From Magnolia sinica (taxonomy: Eukaryota > Streptophyta > Magnoliopsida > Magnoliales > Magnoliaceae): DNA of 64,000 nt. The DNA lies in NCBI RefSeq assembly GCF_029962835.1, contig NC_080584.1:83294862-83358861 (forward strand), written 5' to 3'. Both the position numbers and the translations under genes were made by a program. Numbering within the stretch: position 1 is the first letter of the stretch; every line of letters starts with the position of its first letter. Below are positions 12,355 through 23,551 of this stretch, in pieces. The notes beneath the pieces are model-generated. The model worked only from the letters and a program-made list of their open reading frames with translations, made no database searches and had not been told where the DNA came from.

Positions 12355-14110
12355 GTTGACTTGTTGCAGTTCAATTAGATATGAGGCCACATGTGTTAAT
12401 AAACAACCCATATTTGGTCAAATGTGTATGATTAAGATAACGACAGGTGTTTCAGAGTCATACTTAACTCGAGTTCGATTGAATGCATGTAGCCTCAACA
12501 ACCATATCAGTCGTGGGATCATACCTATGGATGTTAGGGCTATCAATGGGCCGGCCCTAGGGTTAGCCTCAACCCAAAATTTGAACTGTTTTGGGCTGGG
12601 CCTACTTAAAATTTTGATTTTGGCATGCCCGAGCCCGGCCCATTGACAACCCTAATGGAGGTTGATTTGATTGTCAAGCCACCAATGTTGCATCGATCAG
12701 ACATTTGGAAAGGAGTGACTAGTCCTTCAGTGGAATTTTTTTAAAATTTTTATTTTACCTTGAGCCAATAACATTTCTTTTAATGGTGATCACAGTTATT
12801 AGGTTTCTCAGTAAAATAGTAATGGACAAATGTGATTAAAGTAAAGACACATGGCCTTTTTTTTTTTATTGATTTGTAAACTCATAATTATAATCAGTAA
12901 GAATATAAAGTAGAGAAAATAAAAGATAAAATACCTACAACTGTCCATATATACTAACAATCGAGGCATGTGGATAACATGATGTGACTCGTGTTAACTT
13001 TCAAGTACGAACTCAGTTGATTAGGGATCCAACGACAAAGGTTGTAGATATTTACATTACTCCTAAACGTACTGAAATGATGACGAATTAAATTATGCTA
13101 AACTATGAACTTACTACAGTAGGGCTGGATAAAAGTGGAGAAATTAAGGCTAAAACTAAAATAAACAATATTGCGAGGTTGTGTGTAATGGTGAGGGCCA
13201 AGAGCTCTTTGTTGAGTGTTGCTTATTTAGGCTTAGAGAGGCGGTGGCTAATTTGAGGTTTCATTTTTAATCCTTGAAGGTTATACGGCCGTATACCAGC
13301 CGGACTCGAATTCTTCATCGTGTGCCCTAAATTCTTTCTAATTCCAGATGAACCCATTTCTTAATCCTTCGTAGTCTTTGTGAAAGTTGTTTGTGCAATT
13401 CAATCAAACACGAGCCCACACGTGTTAACGAAGGCTCGTATTTGGTTTAGTTAGGATAGTGCATACGTGCTAGATTCATACTCAAATCGCGTTCAATTGA
13501 ACTTTGGTGACCCCAATGTTGAGATAGACCGATTAAGACCGAATTTATGGGATTAGTCGCCTTCGTCAACCAAATAATGTTACAACAATCAAGTGATTTT
13601 ATAGTGATGAGGGTTAATCTCTCTAAATGTGTACTTTTTACCTTGCATTAAGGACTTTTCTTCCAATAGTGATAGCAAGCTTTCTTTTCTCAATAGAACA
13701 ATGATGAATAGAAGATTTAAAACTAAAACCTAAAAAATATCAATTTTATTCATAAGTATTTGAAGCTCAGTACAATTAGCAGATGAACAAAATAAATAGA
13801 GAAGTAAACAAAAGACAAATACATGTGATCGCCTTTATAGAAAAACAATCGAGGTATATGGTCAACAGGATGTGACCGTGGTGTGATCTTCGTTGATCAA
13901 GGATTCGACGATGGTAGGTCATGGATATTTATGCTACTCCTGAGTGTATTATAACGATGGTAACCTAAACTCCGAATATTCTACAACATGGATGGGCAGA
14001 AGTTAAGGAACTAGAAACTAAGATAAGCAGCGTTGTCTTGTGTAAATTGATTGTGTTTGACGTGGCCTTGGAGCTCTTCATCACGTCCTTATATAGCTTT
14101 GGGAGGAAGC
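12355..14110. repeat. Diverged direct duplication, unit about 1 kb
   Basis: The first copy (about 12,355-13,260) and the second (about 13,385-14,110) share ordered phrases: GCAATTCAATYA...CACATGTGTTAA, ACAATCGAGGYATRTGG, GGATGTGAC, and GCTAAAACTAAAATAA/ACTAGAAACTAAGATAA. They are well diverged and carry no open frame. The first copy holds a later hAT MITE. Confidence 0.6.
12535..12654. mobile_element. hAT-type MITE, 120 bp
   Basis: Terminal inverted repeats TAGGGCTATCAATGGGCCGG and its inverse CCGGCCCATTGACAACCCTA bound the element. It is flanked by 8-bp direct repeats ATGGATGT and ATGGAGGT (seven of eight identical). An 8-bp duplication and TAGGG ends are typical of hAT elements. It has no coding capacity. 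Confidence 0.85.
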
Positions 14111-14237
14111 AAACCCCCACTGGGTTTCCTTGTTGGTCCATGATCCTCAACGATCATGGTGTGTAGTTGTTTTCTAATCATCTTAGCCTAGCCAAAAAGA
14201 TCTTCGCATATTATAGTATGAAACTATTTTTAGATCT

Positions 14238-14370
14238 GGGTCCTTACTCTTGCCCGGGCAGTAGACTCTTAGGAGTTTCAACTCCCGGTCAAGGGTTCGA
14301 GTACCCATAGGTGGTGAAATTCCACCAGCGTGAGTGTGTGGGGTGTGTGTGCGTGTGTAAAAGGAAAAAA
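14238..14370 (+). mobile_element. tRNA-derived SINE with perfect 17-bp target duplication
   Basis: The element has a degenerate A box near GGCAGTAGACTCTTAGGA and a B box GGTTCGAGTACCC, then a TGTGTGTGCGTG stretch and an A-rich tail. The direct repeat AAACTATTTTTAGATCT stands exactly on both sides (14,221-14,237 and 14,371-14,387). The intact duplication implies a fairly young insertion. A second copy with the same core lies at 48,891. Confidence 0.9.
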
Positions 14371-14389
14371 AAACTATTTTTAGATCTCC

Positions 14390-15925
14390 TTACTAGCATG
14401 ATTGCGGGGTTCTATGGACATTACAAGATCAGTCTCATTGGACCTGGATTCATCAATGTGTATTTGGTTTCTATCCACTCTGAGACAAATCTGCTTCTCG
14501 AACCTTCATAACTATCATGAGAGCACTGATCATCTCTAAGAGGATCTTCCATTTTGGCAGGATTGTATGAAATGGCATTGCCAAGCATATCTAGATTGTG
14601 ATAAGATCCCTATCTTGACGAGTCTTTATAAACTTTGTCAAGCAAGCTGTTTCGATCACACATGCCACTCATATTAAGGCTATGTGTCATTCGTTGTAGT
14701 GTCTTATTTGCATACCTGCGTATAGCTCTGTGTCATTCTACATTTGGCAAGTGACGTGACGCAAAAGGAAGTAGGGCAAAAGATATCCTTCATACGCAAG
14801 TAGGATTTTTTCCATCATTAAGTGTGTAGTGCTCATACATAGCAACATCTTATTGGTTTACGTAAATACTTCAAGATGGTTGTAAACAAGGCATCATCTC
14901 TGAGAAAATTTTCTTTTCAACATGATATTGTGAGATGGATTTATTGTGCATATCTTGGATCACAAGATCTCCACCATCAATGAGGCTTTATACAGCTTGT
15001 TGAGTACGTTGCTCAGTCACACACGCCAAAAGTGTGATGATTACATGTCCCGCTTTTCTCAATTATACATGTGTGTATGGTTCTAAGTCGTTCTGATTTT
15101 GACAGGCTATGTGTTACCAAAGGCAGTGGAGTCGAGAGATATTCTTGGATCATGAGTATATTTGTGTCCATCATTTATACACAGTGTCAACACATGACAA
15201 CTTTTCATTGAATTACACGAACTATGCCAAGATAGGTGTAAACATAACTCGTTATTTAGACCAAACTTGTATTTTGGTATTTATCAATGCCTACACATTA
15301 TTTTCACGGTCTCCCCATCTGATTAGCATATATGGTTGATTTCTTAAATACAAGATCCTTATGGTGGGGCCAACCTACTGGAAGGATTGGATAGCACATG
15401 CACTTAAAAATGTTGGAAGTTATCTGCTAGGTGGACCATACACTGTAGTCTACCTGGTTGGACTTGAGACCTCATTTATAAATAACATTATTTAATTATT
15501 AAATATCACGTCCGGTTAAGTAAAGACTCATTCGAGCCTACGAGTTAACCTGATCCAACTAGACATTGAATTCGAGTTGAGTTCTTAAGTTTTAAAACTA
15601 TCTTTCTGGCTTGGATTATATATATGGCACTTGCAACACGTAGAGAAAGGAAGGGAGAGAGAGTGAGAGATATGAGAGAGATCTTGCAAGGGAAATGGTG
15701 TGAACCAGACATAGAAAGAGGGTGCATTCTACATAAAGAGGAAGGAGGAATGGTGACTGAGGCATATACTTTTATGTTTTAAATTCCTTCCAATGTCCTT
15801 TTAAAATTCAAAATTCAAATACTTATTGCATTGGTAGAATTATTCAAATTTTTACTACGGATTATTAAAAAGATCCCCTGTTGTAATTGAGGATTTTGTG
15901 TCTTTTATAGTCCCATGTTTAACTC
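14390..15925. other. Intergenic DNA, no gene recognised
   Basis: Short frames have no family resemblance. A GGTGGGGCCAACC/GGTGGACCATACAC pair near 15,362-15,450 marks a decayed GGGCCCACC-type fragment. Confidence 0.4.

Positions 15926-15929
<4 letters not shown>

Positions 15930-15962
<33 letters not shown>
15930..15962. repeat. (CT)n microsatellite
   Basis: About sixteen CT repeats. Confidence 0.9.
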
Positions 15963-15966
<4 letters not shown>

Positions 15967-16143
15967 GGCAGTCTACCACTCTCCTCCCTCGTTAGGCACT
16001 CCAATACCCCCCTCTCCAAATCCCAACTTTCAAAAATACCATTGTACAAAAAATTCTGAAGTTTCCACCAGAATCTCCAGACTAGACTTTGCTGAATTAA
16101 CACCCACCTGGAAAGTCATTGCAAGATTATTATTAAATGAGGG

Positions 16144-16512
16144 ATTTTTATACTCTAGCCGCATATGACACTTGATATGCAAGCACTCAGAACTTATACA
16201 CAAGGCATGCGCATTAACTCAAAGTAAACCGACCAAATTGAAAGTTAGACCTGTAGAATAATCCTAACCTCTTCAGTGGACACTTATTTATTGAAATAAG
16301 ACCATTGGACATTTTTCACTCTTAACTGTCCAATAAATACCTACCAATCCAATAATAGGATAACTAAGTGTAAAAAAAATTTCAGGATGTATCTGAATTG
16401 GTACTGATAATCAGGACAGTTTAATTTGAATTACTTGTATTACACACATGCAATTTCTAAGTAATTTATAAGTGCCTGTGTATCATAGCACTCAGCCAGA
16501 GTATAAAAGTTT
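16144..16512. mobile_element. TIR element, TTTATACTCTRGC family
   Basis: The left end reads TTTTTATACTCTAGC and, about 30 bp in, ATGCAAGCACTCAGAA. The right end mirrors this with TTTCTAAGTAATTTATAAGTG followed by CCAGAGTATAAAAG. Relatives are at 30,813 and 31,706. No coding part is seen and the target duplication is not evident. Confidence 0.6.
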
Positions 16513-16929
16513 TTTCTTAGAATAAATAAACAAAAGAAAAAGGGAAATGGTTTTTGCTCCGCCAGGCTATGATGGTTCATACACATGCACTAAAAAATTG
16601 TAGATATTGTATAAATGTCACTCAAATCAAACCTTCATAAACGTGGACCCCACTCTGGATGGCTGATAAATGAACTGAAAATGATGTCCCAAGTGTTGGA
16701 TTGATGGGAATCCAATGGACGGTTGAAAGCAAAAAATGGGAATTAATCAGATGCTAGGATCTGCATATGAATCTGATTTTAAGGAAACGGCCTATATCTA
16801 CAGTATTCTAATTTGAGTTACATGGATGACACGGACAATTACCGAAAGTGTGTGTGTATGAGCTATCACAGTCTGTCGGAGTATCAAATTACTCCAGTGG
16901 ATCTGAGTAACCGCCGAACTTGGTGGATC

Positions 16930-17370
16930 CATGCCTGTGGGGCCCATCATGATGTATGTGTTTTATATTTACACCGTCCGTCCATTTTGCCGGATCATTT
17001 TAGGTTATTAACTTAAAAATGAAGTAGATCCAAATCTCAGATGGACCACACGGCAGGAAATAGTGATGATTGAAAGCCCACCATTAAAAATTTCTTGGGG
17101 GCCACAAGTTTTCGATCAAGCTGATATTTGTTTTTTCTTTTCATCCAGGTCAGTGTGAACTTATCAACAGGTTGGATGGCAACTAAACATTACGGTGGGC
17201 CCTAGGAAGCTTTTAATGGTGGGTGATCAATCATCATTGTTTCCAGTGAAGTGGTCCACCTGAGATTTAGATCTGCTTCATTTTTGATCTCAAGCCCTAA
17301 AATGAGGTGGAAAAATGAATGGACGGTGTGGATATGAGAAAATTACATCAAGGTGGGCCCCACAGTCAGG
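16930..17370. mobile_element. Foldback MITE, GGGCCCACC family
   Basis: Left arm TGGGGCCCATCATGATGTAT with CACCGTCCGTCCATTTTG is mirrored by AATGAATGGACGGTGTGG and ATCAAGGTGGGCCCCACA on the right. The inner arms GATGGACCACACGG and GAAGTGGTCCACCTGAG also pair. It lies about 0.6 kb upstream of the Root_cap gene. Confidence 0.7.
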
Positions 17371-17879
17371 AATCCCCTGAAGCAGCGTCCCTGGGCAGAT
17401 AGATTGAGGCTCTACAGGGATAGGCACCCCAATCCAAAATGTGGGACCCACTTCAATCTGTGGCATAGCCCCAAAATCAGATTGATTGGATGACCATATC
17501 TTCTAGTTATTGGATATCTTGTCAGTTTAACCACCCATTGTATGATCCCCATCAAGAAACTTAGAATGATCTAATTCCATAAAAAATTCCGGGTTCTGGC
17601 CCATCTGCAGTGGGGACCACTATTTGGACGGACTGGATTAAGATATATGCATGGACAAGATGTAGATTTTCTACATGCATGCGTATGGATCATCATGGTC
17701 CATGAGATCATGAAATGCCTCCTACCAAGTTGATAGTAATATAAATTCAACGACTCTATTTTTAAAACCAATCAGAATCCCAAAGCTCTGACTTCCATCC
17801 AAATGCTTAAAAAAATCCCACCAAAACCTAGTACCAGTGTCAAAGATCCAATGCAACAAAAACCCATGTTTTGGATTTG

Positions 17880-17887
17880 TATAAATA
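17880..17887 (+). promoter_or_regulatory. TATA box of the Root_cap gene
   Basis: TATAAATA stands 106 bp upstream of the ATG at 17,993, which would put the transcription start near 17,912-17,920 and leave a leader of about 75 bases. Confidence 0.6.
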
Positions 17888-17992
17888 GCAAGAGAAATCA
17901 AGCAAAAGAGGAATCAGTTTCCTTCTATGATTCTATCAGTTTGATTCTCTGACCTTCTTCTGAAGTTGGTGTCTGTTCATTTGAGGTAAGGG

Positions 17993-20217
17993 ATGAAGAT
18001 GAGCAGAGGATCTTCTTCTGCTATTCTTCTGCTGCTGTTCTTTGTTTCTGCTGCAGCTGCTGCGCCAGCAGCTTCTCTGCCACGGCAGAGTTTCACCTGC
18101 ACTCGAAAGAGCAGATGCTTCCTTAAGAAGATCAGGTGCCCGCCCGAGTGCCCGCTAGCCAAACCACTGGAACCGAAAGCTAAAGGCTGCTTTGTCGATT
18201 GCAATTCACCCAAATGCGAAGCTATCTGCAGAAGTAAGAATCTCCAATCAACCTTCTCTTAGCCTTTTGAAAACAATGCCGTTTTGTCGACAATTTGTAT
18301 ATGTGGGGCCCACTTGATCTGGTGGACCCCATCTTGGCAATGTGGGTCATTCCTTGATATCCCCTCTATCAGATGATCTTAGCCATTTATCACAACCATT
18401 AGTCTAGAGTTAACAGGGCTACATTCTTCTAGTGTGGATATGACAGGAGTGTCTCCTGTCCACCATGGCCCCATAGTGGGGCCCACCCAGATCAACAGTT
18501 TAGAAAGACCAGAAGAATTGTTTTCCTATGATCTGAGGTGACTGGGATCTTTCTCCATGCGCAGGATCCTGTACATGTGGGGCCCACGGTTCCATCGAGT
18601 GAAAACCTTTGTAGAATTTTGTTCTCTCCCGACCGTCTATTTGGAAGCACCATATCCTATGGTCGCGATCTTCTAATCTGGAAGATTTCGACAACCCCAT
18701 CCATGGTGGGGCTCATTCGGATCACCAAACCATGGGTCCTACACAGCATTATTCATTTATTACTGACCATACGTCTGTTGATAAGTGGGCTGATAATCCC
18801 TCCTGATTCTGTTCCTCTGGTTCAATCTGCCTGTGTGACATTCCTACTTTCAGGTTTGATTTTCAGATGGTTGCCACCATCCATCAATTTCAAGCAATAT
18901 CTCCACATTCGTTCTTTTTTCTCGGATACATGATCAGAACTTCATCTGGGTTTGAATCCTACTGAAAGGTCCACTCACTAATAGATGATCAGAACTTCAT
19001 CTGGGTTTGAATCCTACTGAAAGGTCCACTCACTAACAGATGATCAGAACTTCATATGGGTTTGAATCCTACTGAAAGGTCCACTCACTAACAGATGATC
19101 AGTACTTCACCTGGGTTTGAATCCTACTGAAAGGTCGACTAACAGATGATCAGAACTTCATCTGGGTTTGAATCCTACTGAAAGGCCCACTAACAGATTA
19201 TCAGAATTTCATCTGGGTTTGAATCCTACTAAAAGGTCCACTAGAGATTAGAAAACAAGATGTTTGTTTTCTCCCATTGAGGAGATCGGCAAATAAAGAA
19301 ATGGTTGATATATTCAAGATAATTACGTATTTACAGTCTCAATTCATCCCATTTCATCAGATCTGGGATGTGATATGATTCCGAAGGATGAACTAGATGA
19401 TGCTAAGAAAAGTCTTTTTGTTGCAGATCGCAAGCCAAACTGCAACAGTCCTGGGGCTGCTTGTTTCGATCCCCGCTTCATCGGCGGAGACGGCATTGTC
19501 TTCTACTTCCATGGCAGGAGCGACGAGCATTTCAGCCTAATCTCTGACACCAACCTCCAAATCAATGCCCGTTTCATCGGCCTCCGACCCACTGGTAGAT
19601 CCCGAGACTACACATGGATTCAAGCACTAGGAATCATGTTCGGTTCCCATAAATTCGCCCTGGAAGCCAAACGGACTGCAAGATGGAATGATGAGGTGGA
19701 CCATCTCCAGTTCTCTTACAACGAGAAGCTGTTGATTATACCCGAAAGCCATCTCTCCGAGTGGAAGTCTTCAGACGATATTCTGACGGTGGAGAGGACA
19801 GCAAGCAGAAACAGCGTCACCGTCACTCTTGCTGAAATTGTGGAGATTTCTATAAATGTGGTCCCAGTGACTGAGGAAGACGATCGGGTCCACAACTACC
19901 AGATACCATCTAATGACTGCTTTGCGCACTTAGAAGTGCAGTTCAGATTCTTTGGCCTTTCTTCGAAAGTTGACGGTGTTATAGGACGAACTTACAGGCT
20001 GGACTACGAGAACCCGGCGAAGCCAGGGGTGGCGATGCCGATGGTCGGCGGGGAAGATGAGCACAGGACTTCGGTGCTCCTCTCTTCAGACTGCAGATCT
20101 TGCATTTTCTCTCCTGCTGATGGTGCAGCAGGAGAGAACTCGACGGCAATGGATTTCGGGACATTGGATTGCACCAGCACTCTAGGCAATGGAAGTGGAA
20201 TAGTGTGCAGGAAATGA
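17993..20217 (+). CDS. Secreted LEA-related / Root_cap-domain protein, two exons
   Basis: The coding sequence joins 17,993-18,233 and 19,427-20,217. The donor is AGAA|GTAAGA and the acceptor TTTTTGTTGCAG|ATCG; together they give 343 residues. Residues 1-23 form a signal peptide (hydrophobic [15 protein letters not shown]), so the product should be secreted. Residues 35-90 are cysteine-rich ([34 protein letters not shown]), followed by [17 protein letters not shown]. The C-terminal part around 240-308, with [16 protein letters not shown] and GEDEHRTS, is the Root_cap domain. The order matches Arabidopsis At5g54370-type 'LEA-related' proteins in length and layout. The biochemical role of the family is unknown; expression in root cap and other cell-wall settings has been reported. 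The frame is intact. The 1.19-kb intron holds a 55-bp tandem repeat. The first ATG was chosen because it directly precedes the signal peptide; a second Met two codons on is possible. Confidence 0.92.
18931..19243. repeat. Intronic minisatellite, six copies of about 55 bp
   Basis: TGATCAGAACTTCATCTGGG begins copies at 18,931, 18,986, 19,041, 19,096, 19,147 and 19,198. The first three steps are 55 bp and the last two 51 bp, because a CACT is missing. It lies wholly within the Root_cap intron. Confidence 0.95.
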
Positions 20218-20219
20218 AT

Positions 20220-20872
20220 GGTGGAGAATTCATCCATCTAAATCTAATGAAAATATCGGAAATGTTCACTTTCATTCCAAGTACATCAACTGAAGAATAA
20301 GATTCCAAGTTTATCTTTGTTTCAACTACCATGTATCCGATAGCTATTGATTAGAAAATTAATGAAAATGTCTTAATTTCTAGTTCTATTCTATACTGTC
20401 AGAAATTAGCATTTGGATGCACCATGCATCACAATTGGCGGTTGTCGGGGCCTTACTCGCCAGGAAGGTATGATTTGCATTTGGGGTGGCTCGGAAAATT
20501 GAAGCCACAACGAGCATGCTTTTATTTTCCAGCTTTTTCTACCACAAATGTCATCGTTAATCAGAAACTCTTATGATCACTGTGAATTCTGGTCAATGGA
20601 TTCAGAACACATGCACATGCGAATCAACTAAACAAAACCCACCATCAATGCATGTAAACTTGATCTGCTCATTGGTCCTGGCATCGATGGTCATGATTGC
20701 ATATATCAGAAGATGAGATGGCTTTTGATCTCGCATTTCAGCGACCCTTCCCTCAGTTTCTCTACATGTGAAGGATGTGAAATTGGGTTTTCCGATTTCC
20801 CAAATCACCATGCATCGAATCGTGGAGTTTGTAACAACAAAAGCGTTCATCTGAATAGGTGAATCATGTTAC
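20220..20872. other. 3' flank of the Root_cap gene
   Basis: An AATAAG at about 20,296 and ATTAATGAAAAT at about 20,358 are possible weak polyadenylation signals. No gene is recognised in the rest. Confidence 0.35.
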
Positions 20873-21720
20873 CATTGTTGGTCCTTTGGAGCTCCAAACT
20901 CCTCTCTTGAATCTTCTACACTCCTCTTTGTTACAATCCCAAGGGTTTGACACATTCACTAGTCCTAAGGTTTTTGGCGTATTGGTTAGGTTAGGTTCTT
21001 AGCAATTGATATCAGAGCCAACACCACGCCCAGTGTTCGAGTCATAGAAGGGGTGACCTATGGAAAGGGCAACTTGGACCAGAGTGAAAGCCACCACGAT
21101 ATAGAAAGGGCTACCTAGATAACCAGAGTGCAGATGCATGGTAGTTGCACTCTGGTTGTCCAGGTAGCCCTCTCCACTCATGGTAGCTGCACTCTGGTTG
21201 TCTAAGTAGCCCTCTCCATGTTGCAGTGGCTTTCACTCTCGCCCAGGTTGCCCTTTCCACAGGTCACCCCTCACTCTAGTTGTCCAAGTAGCCCTCTCCA
21301 CTCATCGTAGCTGCACTTTGGTTGTCCAAGTAGCCCTCTCCACGTTGCGGCGGATTTTACTTTGGCCTAGGTTGCCCTTTCCACAGGTCGCTCCTTCCAT
21401 GACTCGAACACAAGATGTGGTGTTGGCTCTGATACCAATTGTTACGAACCTAACCAATACGACTAAAAGCCACATGATTGATGGAACATGTCAAACTAGG
21501 CTATTAAACCCTTGGGATCACAATACTCTCCCTTGATAGCACCAAAGAGAACAAATGCAAGAGTTGGAAAGGGATTGGGAACCAGGATCCAATCTTGTGG
21601 ATGAGGGATGAGAGTCCTCACCCATCACAAGTTTTCTCTCACCTCAATCTCTATACTCAGATAACACCACACCCACTAGGACTCCTTGTAAATGATAAAC
21701 AAGGATAGTGTTGCGGTCTC
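20873..21720. mobile_element. LTR-retrotransposon fossil, palindromic LTR/primer-site remnants
   Basis: Two pieces of the same LTR retrotransposon stand head to head. Left, an LTR end is followed by ATTGATATCAGAGCCA at 21,005; right, the inverse TGGCTCTGATACCAAT at 21,425 is followed by an inverted LTR start. TGGTATCAGAGCC is the initiator-Met tRNA primer-binding site typical of Copia elements. The space between holds repeated TGGTTGTCCAAGTAGCCCTC phrases, also partly inverted, with the centre near 21,140. It is a broken relic with no coding part. Confidence 0.75.
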
Positions 21721-22165
21721 AATCATGTTTACACAATCACCAATAGCGCATAACATTACATATAGAAGGGCCGATCTGATTTGATCAAAACCATTGATTG
21801 GCAATGGCGTGAAAAACAGAAGCCTAACGAGATCAGTTAATGCCTTTCAACTTGAGCATAGAAGGCGCATCGAAAGTCCTCTCAACTTTCTATTGCTTAT
21901 TCACTAATCCCATCAAAGAGACCATGCAACAAATGAACTCTCTGATTTCATGGGCTTACTCTTTGCTTTGGCTCTCAAATAATTGAGATTAGATGAGCTT
22001 TAAAGAACCAAGTTTGTTAAAAGTCCTAGACTACAAAATGGGCATGTGAGCGACTTTAGAGGAGTTCGACTCTGACACAGAAGGCCTGAAACATATCCCA
22101 TTTGTGTCGTGCCACTAACCTATCATGTGGCCCTTGGCATGCTGCATCTTCCAATCGCATCCTAG

Positions 22166-22454
22166 GTCAAAGTGAATTGAACTATAGATATTTCAGTCTA
22201 ATCAGGCGGAAAAATTAGTGGTGCATCTTGGGTGTTGCCAGGGTCGATTGAGATCTTGTTGAGAGCCTGGCACAGGAGAGGAGGGGGTTTGTTAGGGACT
22301 CACAGATGGAGAATAGCACCGTTGGCTTTTCTATGGTTGGTTTGGCTTGAAAGAAATATTCAGATTTCTAGAAATGAGAAGAACTTAGCTCTGAGAGTCC
22401 TCAGTTGGGTCTTACTTTGTATTTCAGAGTGGCTCTCTCTCTCTCTCTCTCTCT

Positions 22455-22489
<35 letters not shown>

Positions 22490-22495
22490 AAAAAA
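22166..22495 (+). mobile_element. 5'-truncated LINE with poly(A) tail
   Basis: The translated end ...APLAFLWLVWLERNIQISRN resembles the extreme C-terminus of plant L1 ORF2 (the 'FWxIWxERN' region after the zinc-binding domain). It is followed by a (CT)n tract and about 40 A residues (22,456-22,495). The direct repeat GCATCCTAG at 22,157-22,165 and 22,496-22,504 is the likely target duplication. The element is only 330 bp long and therefore inactive. Confidence 0.8.
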
Positions 22496-22504
22496 GCATC
22501 CTAG

Positions 22505-23450
22505 TACTCATATCAAGCAAGTAGCCCTCAAATTGCAGTTGCATTCATTTCAATTCCAATTCGAAGTAACATAATCATTATTTAGATTCGTGTCCTGAAC
22601 TATGAATGCTAAGAAAGCAAATCACGATTTGATTATCCATTACTAAGTAAAATTCATTTTGATAGTGATCCAAACAAGCCCCTAACATACATAGTACCCA
22701 AATTGAGGGTGAAGTGGCAATCCTACTTAAAACAGATGAGCATCTGTTTCTTTAAGTTTGTTTGGTGTGGGCCCAAAAATGTTGCACATGCTTCCAATGT
22801 GTTGGCACATGCTTCTGCTGTTTTGACGTAACTTTAGGTTTAGGTGGAAATCAAGTTCCTGCACGAAAGAATCCGACGGCTTCCTAACATAATCTCACCA
22901 AGTGGGTTGAGATTCACTAAGGTAAGAACAAAAATGAATAGCAGAACTACAACTAAACAAATGACAAAATCAAGTATAACCCAAACACCATACAATCTCT
23001 TTCTTATAGCCCTTAAAAGGAATTCAAATCACGATTTGATTATATCCTTGAAGACGTACAATTCATTTTGATAGAGCATCCAAACACTATACAAGCATTT
23101 ATCAAGAAACAATTCCATTGAAATTCTGGTAAAGAAACAAAGATGATAAGCTGCTCTTTATTTTCTTCAATCAGCTTATGAATAGAGAAGTATATAAATT
23201 TTCATAACCAGTACAACCCATATCTAGTAAATGCAAAGACTCCTAAAGGAGTTTGAACTCATGTTATTTCAAAGATAAGAGAACAGATAAATCCATCCAA
23301 GCGTGACTTCAACGCAAAATTCTATGGACTTTCCATCGCAATCAATGAAATTATATTACAAACCAGAACAAATCATCCAAATTTATATGACAGAGGAAAA
23401 TCATGATTCAAACCGACAAAATAGAAATTGAAAATACCTTCCATTTGAGC
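22505..23450. other. Intergenic DNA between LINE and receptor kinase
   Basis: A phrase with CAAATCACGATTTGATTAT and ATTCATTTTGATAG occurs at about 22,618-22,672 and again at 23,025-23,075, so it is a small dispersed repeat. The 3' untranslated region of the receptor kinase should lie at the right end. Confidence 0.4.
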
Positions 23451-23551
23451 AAAGATCGCAAACTTCCGCTCCCATGATTTAATCAAAGGAGACTTGGTCA
23501 GATGTGGGAACGGGACATCAATGTCCGGAATGAAGAATGCTAGGTTCTTTT

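Noticed and set aside
19979-20332. - strand frames over the Root_cap second exon
   Set aside because: Shadows of a well-supported + strand exon.
22232-22504. Lysine-rich C-terminal protein ending in a poly-Lys run
   Set aside because: The lysines are the poly(A) tail of a truncated LINE read in frame.
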